DNA of 64,000 bases from Homalodisca vitripennis (lineage: Eukaryota; Arthropoda; Insecta; Hemiptera; Cicadellidae), in NCBI RefSeq assembly GCF_021130785.1, contig NC_060207.1:99985001-100049000 (forward strand). The letters are read 5' to 3'. Positions 24,801 to 35,990 of this stretch are shown here, piece after piece. Position numbers and translations under genes: made by a program. How positions within the stretch are numbered: the first letter of the stretch is position 1; each line of letters begins with the position of its first letter. Under the pieces are notes generated by a model. It searched no databases. It saw only the letters and a list, made by a program, of their open reading frames with translations, and was not told the origin of the DNA.

Positions 24801-25633
24801 TTAACTTTATCCATCATTTATGTTCGACACACCGTGAAACACTGTTTTCATCAAAAAACTAAAACTGAAAGCGGATAAATCCAAACAGGTAAGTGAAGGG
24901 GCGGAGCTTTAAGTTGCTTAACCAACCTATGAATTGGACAAATTCTACGATCAGTATAGCTTCTTTATCACAGGTTGCCAGGTTTTCTATAATCTGACTC
25001 TGTTTTCTATGTTTCAGTTATTTTCCTTCTGGTTTATTTCTAAGGTTTTTCATATTGTCCCTATAAGGATAATAGTATAGAATGTTTGCAAGTACTTTTG
25101 TTTACTGAAATTTCATTGCGCTTTTCGTACCAAAATTATTTTAGTAAGTTAATTTTTTCATGAATAGATTTGAAACGTTTTGTTTCCTTGATCTATGCTT
25201 ATTTACTTTCCCCAAATACGATTTGATTTGAAAGTTGATAACACAGTTTCTTATTTAACGCTTTCGGTGAATTTTTACCGCAACTCAAATCTTCAAGTTT
25301 AAAATTCTAATATTTAGGAGAATGTTTTCGTTATTACCATATAGGCCATGTTTAGTCACAAATATTTATGGATTGACTGCGGAAACTGTTTTAAATACTT
25401 TATTATTTAGTCTTTGTATCTATACTCTGTTCACTCGTGATAGTCCTTTTTATTAAGACCTAAACCCACTCACAGATATCGTAATTATTAAGAGCAATTA
25501 GTATTACCTTTTTATAAATGATTTGTGTTAGTTAATTAACTTCAATATTCTATACATTTAAATAATCTTTCTAATACCTATAAGTGAGGAAATGAATAAA
25601 ACTAAATGTTGCAAATTGCCTTTGATTTCGCAG
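21890..25633. other. AT-rich sequence with possible exon-like segments, no gene supported
   Basis: Contains a possible exon at 23719-23884 (AG acceptor, AAG|GTAAGA donor, open throughout) and a strong CAG|GTAAGTG donor at 24890-24891 with no matching frame. The (-) strand frame at 24286-24597 (103 codons) has no recognisable domain. Confidence 0.4.
23243..23262. repeat. Remnant of a widespread arthropod interspersed repeat (GC-rich end motif)
   Basis: TTACCCGCGGCTTCGCACGT is a GC-rich island in AT-rich surroundings. A motif of this type (CCGCGGCTTCGCACG) is, from general knowledge, recurrent at ends of interspersed repeats in insect genomes. The segment at 58837-58916 may be the opposite end of the same kind of element. 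Confidence 0.4.
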
Positions 25634-25747
25634 CAAGCGATAAAAGATTCAAAGTCCACACGGCTGGTGGGACAAACAGTGCAGCGCGGTGTCATCTGCA
25701 AACCGTCTCATTAACCAGTTCAGTGATACCGATAGTGATTATCACAG
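25634..25747 (+). CDS. Candidate internal exon of an unidentified long-intron gene
   Basis: A pyrimidine-rich acceptor (TTTGATTTCGCAG, ending at 25633) and a perfect donor (CAG|GTAAGT at 25747/25748) delimit 114 bp that are clearly GC-richer than either flank. In the phase that skips the first two bases, all 37 codons are open (SDKRFKVHTAGGTNSA, then RCHLQTVSLTSS). The other two phases contain stops. Its length is a multiple of three, so skipping it would preserve frame. I recognise no domain. A second strong donor at 24890 could belong to an upstream exon, but its frame contains a nearby stop in the matching phase, so a 5' UTR exon is also possible. Confidence 0.42.
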
Positions 25748-26604
25748 GTAAGTTGATGCCGATGTCGGTGTAAGTTAGTTAATTCATTAATACCTCAAAG
25801 TATAGCTTCAAACATATCTTTTAAGAATAAGAGTGCCTATATAATATGTCCATATAATGTCCATGTGACTAAAATGTCCAAATAATAATTCAATATTAAT
25901 ATGGACTAATTATAACTCTTGTACATACTGTAAAACCACCATATTTTTCTTTGCAGTCTTTTTAGTTCAGCTCGATTACAAAATTCCCTACATTTACTAC
26001 TTTAAATGCCATAAATTTCACTTGGAATTATAAATAATGTTTCCATTTTTTCTTTATTAGGGAAAGTTCTCTAAAAGGGCTATAAATTATTCTTCAAAAC
26101 ATATTTTGTAAACTCAAACTTTTCAAGTTCAAGCTATTTATTTGTGATTTATTATTCTATATAAACGTCACTAGGTTTACAAAGTATTGGAAGAAAAAAA
26201 CTCTAAAATATTTGGTGACGTACAGATATACTGTGTAGGATTCTCCTGTATTTTAATTTAAGAATATTTTTATAATGTACTGACTTATTAATGAGGCTAA
26301 AAACTAACAAACTCATTATATTACCAACACATTTCACGATCTAATGGATTGAATTAACAATAAGGTAAGAGAATTAAGTACAGAGAAACTCTTAGCGGAA
26401 CTCAATCCCCGAGAATAGCAGAGTTGGCTGAGTTATGTACATATATCTATTAAACATTGGTATCAAGTTTGTGCAATACATGTTTGTTTGTGTTGATTAA
26501 AATAATTTTCATTTGTTACAATTCTTTAAATCCACCCATTACTATTTTTATGTTCTAAAATAGAGTATAAAATGTATATGATCATTCAAAAAGAAATAGT
26601 TGAA

Positions 26605-26605
<1 letters not shown>
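25748..26605. other. AT-rich sequence, no gene seen
   Basis: If the preceding exon is real, this is intron. A second GTAAGT lies just downstream at about 25771. Confidence 0.4.
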
Positions 26606-26667
<62 letters not shown>

Positions 26668-26672
26668 TGTGT
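26606..26672. repeat. (GT)n microsatellite
   Basis: About 67 bp of GT dinucleotides with one C interruption near the 3' end. Confidence 0.98.
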
Positions 26673-27129
26673 CTTTTAAAATAAAATTTTAATATTAAAC
26701 ATTTCATTTTTGAACTAAACTATAAACTTATTTACTCAATTTTTATTTTTTTATACATATAATTCCGTGGAAATATAACTTATTTACATCCGTATATGAT
26801 ACAATATTTATCTTCATCTGTTTTATATTGGGCCATATTACAAAATTGACCGAAACCGTTGATTCAAACACCAATAAATAATCCTCATTGAGTGATCAAA
26901 AAGGTTTTTTGTATTTTTTTGGCCTTAGGAAAAGTTAATTTTAAGAAAACTTACTAAACTATGAAATTAAATATTCTCGAATCAAATGAAAATAATTTAG
27001 AACTACGTTTAGTCAGTCATAAAAACCCCATTCTAAAATATTTGCAAATCTTTGTTTTATTAATTTTTTTTTGTAATTAAATTGATGTAGATATTTATTT
27101 GTGAAGTTTCTTGGCTATTTTACATTTGT

Positions 27130-27210
27130 TTTCCAAATTTTTTCAATTTTTTCCAATTTTTTCCAATATATACTATTTATAGTTTACTATATACTATAAA
27201 CTATATACTG
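27130..27210. repeat. TTTTTTCCAA short tandem repeat plus TA-rich palindrome
   Basis: Roughly three imperfect copies of a 10-11 bp T-rich motif (27134-27170) run into the palindrome TATAGTTTA...TAAACTATA. Confidence 0.6.
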
Positions 27211-27479
27211 ACTCCATCGAGCTTTATACTATGAAATTAGAAAATAATCCTACTAAAAATGATTACTTAACTCCCAAATTCCTCCTAGTAGAGATAGATC
27301 TCGTTTTAGAATAACTCCCGTAAATGCATTATAAGTGTCAAGTCGTACTTTAAACACATGGTTATAAAAACATGCGATGAATAAAATACGATAATTAATT
27401 ATGAAGATGATCTTTGCCACTGTTACAGTCAACCAAATATCAAATCAGTCTAAGTAAATAACAGATACAACCAACAATG

Positions 27480-27590
27480 GAAGTTTGATTAGATTCAATT
27501 TCTCCCCGTTATGTAAGCTCCGATCGCCTAAGGATACACACTTTATTGATAACTGGAATATTATTTGTAAGTTGTATTTTCAGGTAGTCA
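27480..27590 (+). repeat. Dispersed repeat family D, copy 1
   Basis: Shares AACTGGAATATTAT and flanking sequence with 43375-43450, and CCGATCGC with 60115-60230. TCTCCCCGTTAT recurs at 57667-57678. The copies are diverged and their boundaries uncertain. Confidence 0.45.
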
Positions 27591-28100
27591 GAGACATATT
27601 GTGTTACGTTCATAAAACTCTGTTGAAAAAGGGATCATTATTTTTTTATATTTGAGTGTATTAGTTCAACAAAGTCATCGTTGAAATGAAAATTTCCCAC
27701 TAATTATGTAGGATATACTTCACTTTACATGTTCTAAACATTTGTCAAAGAATTTTTCTAAAATAAATATTAAAAGAAATTTTAATTTGAATCTACTCGA
27801 TTTAAAAATGCTTTAGATACAGCTCAATATATTTTTTACAGATCAGTCATAAGTTTTGAAATAGATTCAACATTTAACTGAGGAAATAAAACAAAGGATT
27901 TTCTTCATATAAAATTCTCCTTTCTCCCTACAACCAACACTTAATAATTTTTAACTATATAAATGTATAACTAACAATATATACACTGTAATATTATGAT
28001 TTATGTAGAAATCAAACGAATTTTGAACTATACGTTGGTTTCTGGAACTCATAAATATATACTTTTAGACATTTTGTAATAATTGTGTATGTTTAATATG

Positions 28101-28102
<2 letters not shown>

Positions 28103-28149
<47 letters not shown>
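28103..28149. repeat. (TA)n microsatellite
   Basis: About 47 bp of near-perfect TA dinucleotides. Confidence 0.97.
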
Positions 28150-28154
<5 letters not shown>

Positions 28155-28480
28155 TAAAAAAACGATTATTAGGTATAAATCTGTATGGGATTATAGATCA
28201 ACATTAGTTAATATATATGTATATTACATAATAGGCTGTATATAATAGATGTATCAAATCTCAGTTCCAATTCATTATATAAACTCCAAAATTCAATACT
28301 AGCTACATGTATGTTTATATATAAATCTAAAAATATCGAATTAATGTAACTATACAGCACCCGATGATCTAATATATAACCACTTTATGCCAACTTATGT
28401 TTAGAAAAGTTTACATGAATTACTGCGACAAATGGCTATAAATAATTAAATGTTTGTACGAGCAACGCCATACAATTATC

Positions 28481-28545
28481 ACGTGATAGAGTGTCTCATG
28501 CATCATGTATGACCTTAGCCTGATCAAGCTGAGTGAATAAAACAC
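28481..28545 (+). repeat. Dispersed repeat, partner of 10039-10105
   Basis: Aligns over about 65 bp with the reverse complement of 10039-10105, sharing GTGATAGAG, CTCATGCA-type sequence and a TGATCA-containing block. Confidence 0.55.
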
Positions 28546-29076
28546 ACCTGCTAGCTAACTGTTTAAAACACTTGGATTTATTATTACACTTTATAATACG
28601 GTTTAAACTATCCAAACCAGTTCAATAAACATAACATAGGATTTTTATTTTTATTGAATCATTTGTATATTCTAATTTGTGTTCAAACATGGTATTTCCA
28701 AACTCGAATTCCTACTCTAAAACTATATTGTGTGTATATTTTTAATTGCCGACTTTTATTTGGCTTATGTGAAATTCATGTTCGTTCTACAGTCTACACA
28801 TAGCATTAGGGTACATTTCCAGGGCGTTAGATCCTTAGAAAGGTGATAATGGTTATATATCCATTAATTAATTGATTTTAAAGGCTTTTAAAAGACTACG
28901 TAAACAATTGTTAACCCAAATTTCACTTTCTAGAAGTCACACCAAAAATAATACAAATTCATTATGCTGATTAATAATAAAATTTTATTCAATACCTAGA
29001 TATTCGACATTCTAATTCCTCATATTGGAAACTCTCACACCAATGCCAAAAGAACATTGATAGAACATGAGAATTG

Positions 29077-29145
<69 letters not shown>

Positions 29146-29146
29146 G

Positions 29147-29179
<33 letters not shown>

Positions 29180-30589
29180 GAGTATATTGATATATCGACT
29201 ATTTTGATCTATTTAAACACTAGTATAGACTAGTATACCAGTTACTTGAAATTAGGCAATTTTTACCAGCTTTTTTAGATTTAGGTATCAACTACTTTAA
29301 TCAGTTCGTATAAAAGATAAAAAATAATAACACTTTTCAATAAACCTTAAATAAGGAAAATGCCTTATGTGCTCATATGCACGGTTTTTTATCAAACTTG
29401 ATTTTTTGGCAACGTTTAGTATTGTTAATGCGTTATATGAGCTTATTTCGTGACTAGCGCAATTCTTAAATTCGTAAACTTTACATAATACTTAATAAAG
29501 CATTAAAATCTAAATAAGACTTTTATCATTACTATTCACAGTACACAACTGATCTAATACTGCGTACTTAATACTTTATAAAACCACCGGTATTTCCTGT
29601 GTCTGTGTTGGTAAATCTAGGCATTATACGACATAAATGTAATTAGGCAGTATACTACAGATCAAACGTTGTATACTGTACTGTACTGTATTTTGTATGG
29701 CTTTGTAATAAACAAAGGTTTATTGTGCCTGCTGTAATGCCATTAGTACCATTTGAGTAACAATGCCATCCTTTTCTCCCTCACACTCTCTTTTACTCCA
29801 TGGTCCAGTATCAGATAAGCGAATTTCGAGTGCCATACATGTAAAGTGTGTTTTGTCTAATTTTATATGATGGCAATATTGTAATAGTATTCTTAAAGTA
29901 TTAAATGATTTCGTCATCACTCTCCGTCATCATGGCCTCAAATACTGCTGTAAAACTTGAGAAATCACGCAAAACGATGTGTTGGTTTATATGACATATA
30001 TACTTTTATATACATATCTCATCATTGTAAGTTACAACAGCATGTTTTCTAGACTAGCATTTGTTTTTAACCCTGACCCAAACTCTAATATACACTACGC
30101 AGTGTAACTGTCGTCTTATAAACTCATAATTACTCTTTGTTTTCAGCTACCTTTACAAAATGTTAGTATTTAGTTGAAGTTATTGCTAATTTATGAATTT
30201 TTCTTTACCATATTTATTAACCTCCATTTGAGTACCTAACACTAAAGATATAAAACCCAGTGGGAAGATCCTTAATGTTACACTTTTTGAAAATAACAAA
30301 AGGTATCCCTTTACAGTGAGTTAATTGACACGAAGCACTAAAAGTACTTAAGAAACCAAAGAACATTTCCCTGCACATTGTTATGCATTGTTAATGTTTT
30401 TTATGCATTTTTATAGGGTTCCAATATCGAAATAACATATAGTAGACCTATAATAAGACACTTCCTGGTGGCGGCAGATTGTTAGATGAATCTAAATAAA
30501 TAGCGCTGTTGTTTATAATTGGATAAGTTGTCACTACAATGGATACACCCAAAACCAAATTAAATGTTGTGTTCGGGTTATTTTCTGTG
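28546..30589. other. AT-rich sequence, no gene supported
   Basis: Contains the long TA tract listed separately and a small coding-flavoured minus-strand segment at 29720-29935, described in the findings. Confidence 0.4.
29078..29178. repeat. (TA)n microsatellite with TATATG interruptions
   Basis: About 100 bp of TA dinucleotides with interspersed TG steps in the 3' third. Confidence 0.97.
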
Positions 30590-30800
30590 GGAAACGCGAC
30601 ATGACGGTCGATGTCAGCGCACAAGCGGCAGATATCGCAGTTCACATCGTTATTGGCAGATCAGCTGTAAATTGGGAATCACGTGGCGTCTAATCTCCAG
30701 ATCCCACCTTGACGTTACATTTACCTTATAGCTACTGTGTCTTTTTAGGAAAGAGGCGGTATGGTAAGGATATACACCATTCATTGTTTTAAAAGAAATG
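30590..30800 (+). repeat. Dispersed repeat family F, copy 1
   Basis: Aligns colinearly with 61575-61790. Shared landmarks in order are AAGCGGCAGA, GTTCACATC, TTGGCA, CTGTAAATTGG, CACGTG, ACGTTACATT and ATACACCA. GC content is above background. It could be a transposon fragment or a duplicated regulatory region. No frame is conserved between the copies by eye. Confidence 0.65.
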
Positions 30801-32036
30801 CTTTATTTTAAATAGAGTTTCAAAATAGTAATAAAGAGCAAAAAAACCTAACAAAACTTTTTAAGTTTAACAAGTACTTTAAGTCATTGGATAAGGCATT
30901 AGAAGACCAAATGAACCGATTACAATTACGACACTAAGTAGTCTTACACTTATCGCTCGAATAATTAGATGTTTCAGATGTTTTTATCTTAATGTAATGC
31001 TTTAAAATACAACTTCTAACTTACCTCAAAGAATCTAAAACGCAAAGAAATTGTCACATGCTAGACCCAGATTACTCTTTATGAACGATTTGTTTTATTC
31101 CAACCCCCTAAACCTTTAGTATAAGGTAATTACTAGAGTAACATTTGTTATATTATCCATGAAGAAATGCGTCTATTAACTTAACTAAAAAATCGTATTA
31201 ATTATTGAGGAAACGTACCAAGACAAGTACTGTCAAAAATCAATAAATGGGCAACAGAAACATAATGACGTTTTCATCCCATGCTTACGCTAAAACCCAA
31301 CTTTTCTTTCACTGTCCCCATATCGTCAACATTCTAGTTTATTACCGTACTCATTAATAGTATACCAATATTTTAGAATCAAATGTAAACATAAAATATA
31401 TGTTTCTAAAAATTATTAGAAAATACATAATCCTTTATAATACTAAATGAAAAGTTTTAATATCTCTATAAGACGTTAGCAGTCTCATTAAAACATTTTT
31501 ACCACGGGTATTAATCGTATAATCTAGTTATATAATCGTAAAAATTGTCAATATATGTTTTAATTCTTTTTAAGTATGTTACAGAACAATCTTGATTTTA
31601 AAATTCTAAGCTACAATAAAATTTGTGGGCTAATTTTAGGCTTTATTGAAGGGCATAAATACTTAAGTGGTTAAACTGATATGAAGTGATATAAATATTA
31701 TTGGCAATAAAGTGCATTTATGAGGCCCACAACACATACCTCTCAGGCGTCATCCCGTAATTATCTGGTCATATAATCAATTCTTATAACACTTTAATGA
31801 ACAGCTTCAACAATTTCAGTGACGCGAAATTTGACAGATTGGATAATATGATGTCCGCCTTAGTAATCTTATTTCAGGTTTAGTGTGTGACGAAGCATTT
31901 CTGTTTTGTATCAATTATATTTCACGTACCATACTAGAGTTTTCCTTATTGCCACGATTAAAATATATACAAATATAAACGAATGGAGGAAATAAAATAA
32001 TTATACAAACTTCTAAAGAACTCCATTGTCACTATG
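30801..32036. other. AT-rich sequence, no gene seen
   Basis: No feature was supported. Confidence 0.5.
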
Positions 32037-32320
32037 GAAAAACATGAGCAGTACTCCAGATCAATATTGAAATTAACGGGGTCCCAGAAACTAACGGAGA
32101 GCATATGGAGAAGTTGCTGAAAGATGTTACGAGCTCCTTCAACCTGGAACTCAATAAGGAGAGCGTAATCGCAGGTACCAGGGCGGTAACTTTCAGCCGT
32201 AACAGAACACTGCCAATCAAAGTTCACAACAAAGCAGGACCGGGATTACTACCTCCAAGCCTTCAAGGAGGTAAGATCTTCATTGACGAGCAGCTTCATC
32301 TGAAAAATGAAATCACTTAG
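32037..32320 (+). pseudogene. Decayed ORF1 fragment of an insect-type non-LTR retrotransposon
   Basis: Two overlapping frames match one protein type. EKHEQYSR is read from 32037; then, shifted by one base, NIEINGVPETNGEHMEKLL is read from 32063 and continues to a stop at 32318-32320. The QYSR...IEI.GVPE pattern and a late FIDEQL motif (usually of the form IYINEHLT) are typical of ORF1 proteins carrying the coiled-coil-linked domain annotated as baculovirus FP-like in insect retrotransposons. That domain binds RNA or aids assembly of the retroelement particle. The frameshift, shortened middle and missing N-terminus show it is dead. Confidence 0.75.
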
Positions 32321-32489
32321 ATTATAATTGTTTTGAGATGTTTCATTCATAAACAAAACTGGATTTATAAGTTGCTATTTGTTATTTCAACGCATATGTT
32401 TAATCTTAAAAGATTGTCGTTGTAATGTTTCTAGTGGTTATTTTGAAAATTAACTAAAACTAATGATCGCGGGGCTGGAAATATATCAT

Positions 32490-33300
32490 TTCTGTCTAGC
32501 TGACTGTCTATCTCTCCGTCTATCTGTCCGCACAATATCTCGATATGAAACTGACTGATCTATAGACATGAAACTTTGCATAAAGCTTCATTTTTATATT
32601 GGCAACACTGAGTTTAATCATAGAGAATGTTACTCTATAGTGTAATTTGCCTGAGCGTTAAGCATATCTTGACGTTGTTTTAGTAGCTAACAATGATAGC
32701 AACGAGAAAATAGGAGAATTAATAAATTTGTAAACAAACTATTTGGGTATAATCATATGAGATTTTAACATGTGAGATTTTTATTGCCAGAGCAAAAAAA
32801 ATAATAGAGTGGAAAATCAAAGTGGAAAGTAGATGAAAATATTTTATTTCAGGCCTTTCTTACGTTGTAGTACTCATTCTAGCTGACCGGAACCATTATT
32901 ATTTTAACTCTGCCTTAATGAACAAAGATGTGAATTGTGTGTTAAAATTTCTCGAGGCAAATTCAACCTTTGTATACTTTAAATGTTGCACGAAATAGGC
33001 AATATTCACTTCTAACAGACAAGAATGAGTTCTGTGTGGTTCAGCCATGGAATTTGGCTGAGATTAATTCAAGCCTATCACTCAGAAGGCTGACACAATT
33101 TCTCTTTTGTCCGCGCGGTGGATGTAACATTCCTTTTCTGTTTGTCTTTCTTGTGTTCTATGAATAATATTTGCTGTTTATTAGTCCGCAGGACATATCG
33201 TGGATAAAATGTGCTATAGGTGTGAAATTCTGCATACAATCTCAGCGAAGCCATGCGTGGTGTGGCGTATGCCTCTCTTGTTAATAAAGTAACCTAACAA
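32490..33300 (+). repeat. Dispersed repeat family E, copy 1 (~800 bp)
   Basis: Two blocks align colinearly with 55390-56140. The first, 32690-32790, shares AATGATAGCAA, GAGAAAAT, AAATTTGTAAACAAACT and ACATGTGA. The second, 33085-33290, shares CTATCACT, TTCTCTTTTGTC, GATGTAACATT-type sequence, and TGGTGTGGCGTA. The left part has CTGTCTATC/TCTGTCCGC runs of a kind common in arthropod repeats. The 65-codon frame at 32970-33167 is repeat-derived. The element class is unknown. Confidence 0.65.
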
Positions 33301-33692
33301 AAACTGTAAATTTTTAGAATGATGTGAATAATATCATATCTTTTTGTACTTTATAATATCTTAAAACACGTAAAATGAATGGATTAGGTACGATAATGTT
33401 TTATGTATTTACAGTACAGTTTTATTACAGTTTTACTGTTTCTAAATTACACACATTAAAGTTAACATTATCGTATTTAAATTAATCCATTTTTAATCTG
33501 AATTTATTATAGTTGTTATTTTTATGATGTTTATGTCAATTACGTCATTCAAAATTTATGAGTGATTTCTTTAAAGTCTAACATCTATTGTAACAAATTA
33601 GAACAATTTAAAACACCAACAAAACAACAAACAATTATTGCACCTGGTTGCATGAACGAAAGAATACAAATTTCTCCGTTCCACAGTTGCTT

Positions 33693-33838
33693 TATAAGTA
33701 AAAATATAAGAGCTCAGTTTTAAGTATCTCTTCCAGCTTAGTCGGAGAAAAGTTATATTTCACGTGAGAAACATCCACGGTAATAATAAACTGAAGATGC
33801 AAGCAATAGCTACACATTTATTATGCACAACACTGTTG
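33693..33838 (+). promoter_or_regulatory. Candidate TATA/initiator promoter with a 14-codon first coding exon
   Basis: TATAAGTA (33693-33700) is followed by CTCAGTTT with the initiator A at 33716. An 80 bp leader follows, then ATG at 33797. The frame MQAIATHLLCTTLL is hydrophobic and ends exactly at a consensus donor, TTG|GTAAGA (GT at 33839). A short signal-peptide exon after a TATA/TCAGT promoter is common in insect secreted-protein genes. TATA-to-initiator spacing (23 bp) is slightly short. No downstream exon was recognised within the window. Confidence 0.28.
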
Positions 33839-33919
33839 GTAAGATGACTCTAAAGGTTAACATGTTAATAAACTCGTAACACTTCTATAAACACTCATTA
33901 CAGTTTGAGAGTACATTGA

Positions 33920-34675
33920 AAGTATTCTAAAATAATCATATTACGTGATAGATTCACAGTATAATAAAAAGAGTATAAAAATGTTAAAATAAAAGTCAAT
34001 GTCACATTAATTTAATTTATATAATTCACACGAAACAAATTTTAATAACGTTAATTGACTTTGATGCAGAGAGAATTCACCATTATTAATTATTACCCTC
34101 CGAGAGAAATACTTGTGGTCCAATTGTGTTTATTGCATGCATATTTAATGCATCTGTTAATAGTATGTATATTAATTTAACGCGTAATATATTTGTTTCA
34201 TACCAGTTTTATTTCTTAAAAAGTGTAATCTAGTTCCTTCAGAGGCTTCAAATACTTTTTGAAATCTCAGATAACATAGTGTGTAAGAATAGTCGAGTTT
34301 ACTGTACATTAAAGACGTAACCCGGTTTCTAGAAGATAAAAGAACAAAATTCTATATACGTAGCCTTATCTTTTAATAATAAGTGCTTGGCTATATACAA
34401 ACGTATTAATAATTTAAGGGTCTATTAAACTTTAATTTGAAAAATAATTAGTTTTAATTTACTATGAGATACGAGAATCCAACCCAGATAATGGTAGCGG
34501 AAACCTAAACGTATTGGTTGCTACAATAAGCATGTACAGCTTATACGTATATTAATCCTGTAACTCTCAGTATTAAGTAATCCCAAATTTCTTGCAGTAC
34601 ACCAGCCAAAAACTAACAACTACGCCGTGTATTATCCTGCACACATAATAATACTATAAGTAACAGCCCGTGTCC
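33920..34675 (+). repeat. Dispersed repeat family G, copy 1 (~700 bp)
   Basis: Aligns colinearly with 41965-42690. Landmarks in order are AGAGAATTCA, TTAATTATTA with CCCTCC, GTCCAATTG, ATGAGATACGAGAAT, GTACACCAGC and GCCCG. Other partial copies are at 40040-40180 and 40560-40710. It is diverged by substitutions and indels and has no coding capacity. All four copies fall within one 9 kb stretch. Confidence 0.7.
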
Positions 34676-35949
34676 CGTTGTATATCAAAAATATTTAATA
34701 TTTTCACACAAGAATTAATGCCTAATAATACCTAATACAGTACAGTTTGTTAAAATATAAGACTTATTGATTATAAACTGTTATGCATGTAAAAGTTATA
34801 AGCAGCTGTTCAAAATATGCAATTGTTCTTACTGGGATTTCCACAATGCGCAACACATCAACACATCACTGCAACACCACAGCACAAGGACAGCGTAGCC
34901 GTCGGCAATGTAATGTTATGAGCGCGTTCACAACACTGTTGTGCTAGAGACATTTCGCAACATGCTGTTGCGTGCATACACTCTTCAGTCCTATGTTAAC
35001 TCCACAAAGTGCCTCTTTACGCTACATGGAAGTAAATATACTATAATGTAGATGTAAATATAAGAGAAATGCTTCGATATAGTGCGATACAGTTTTTGCT
35101 TACGGATTTTGTTCAATCGTATGAAGGTAGTAAAAATATAATAATTACAGAGAAATCGTGCAAATACACATTTCTGGAAAATGTACGATGAACTAAACAC
35201 TGAAAAGACAAGAAATTTGGTAAGTGAATTACATAAAAATAATTTATGGAGAATATTTAACTATTTTTCAGGGCCGTACCAAGCGGAGCAGTAGCCCCCA
35301 AGATTTCGTTTATCCACATGCATTTATTTATTAGATAAACGAAAACTACTTAAAAAGTATCATAAAATTATGACAAATTTGACATTGATAAATTTCAGGT
35401 CTACAACCTTCACATTTTCTTAAAAATGAAGTTTTAAAGCGTTAATATGACATACTCTGCTCTTTTTATTTACAATAGTTCTAAAAAGACGATTAGTCTA
35501 ATTATATTTTGTTATAAAATCTTTGATTATACAAGTCCCTTATAATTCACACATTTTCTCCGAACACTTTCGTTTTAAGTAAAATAAATATAACCATTTA
35601 TAATGTTAGCAATCTTGCTTCCACCTTTAAGATAGGTAACTGGATTAGCATTGCTGTGCCTTTCTCGTGCCGTTATTGTCAGGTTTTTAAACACCCCTGC
35701 TATTGCTGTTGCAGTGCTGGTTACATGTCGGCAAGTGTTAGAACGCCCATTGCTACAACAAACATTACTAAAGTGTGTATTCAGATCGACATACATGAAG
35801 ATAATCATTACCGTGTGTCACGTGATGTGAAGTCAACCAAGCATCGCATCTGTCAACATAAGAGACTCTCACATCTGAACCAACAAGAGAAGGGTTGATG
35901 CGCCTCGATCTCTTTCTAACATATCGAGTATTTATACTCCGCTCGCAGA
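34676..35949. other. AT-rich with two GC-richer islands, no gene supported
   Basis: GC-richer islands lie at 34850-34975 and 35630-35900. The second is open on both strands (80 codons plus, 77 codons minus) but I recognise nothing in it and see no splice context. Confidence 0.4.
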
Positions 35950-35990
35950 GCGAATGGAATATTGTATGTGAACTCAGAAATTGAATTTGC
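35950..35990 (+). repeat. Dispersed repeat family D, copy 2 (short)
   Basis: TGTATGTGAACTCAG is identical to a block at 60206-60220. GGAATATT just before it matches copies at 27.55 and 43.39 kb. Confidence 0.45.

Noticed and set aside
24780..24890. Upstream coding exon spliced to 25634
   Set aside because: The donor is good, but the phase needed to join the open frame has a TAA a few codons upstream. It could only be UTR.
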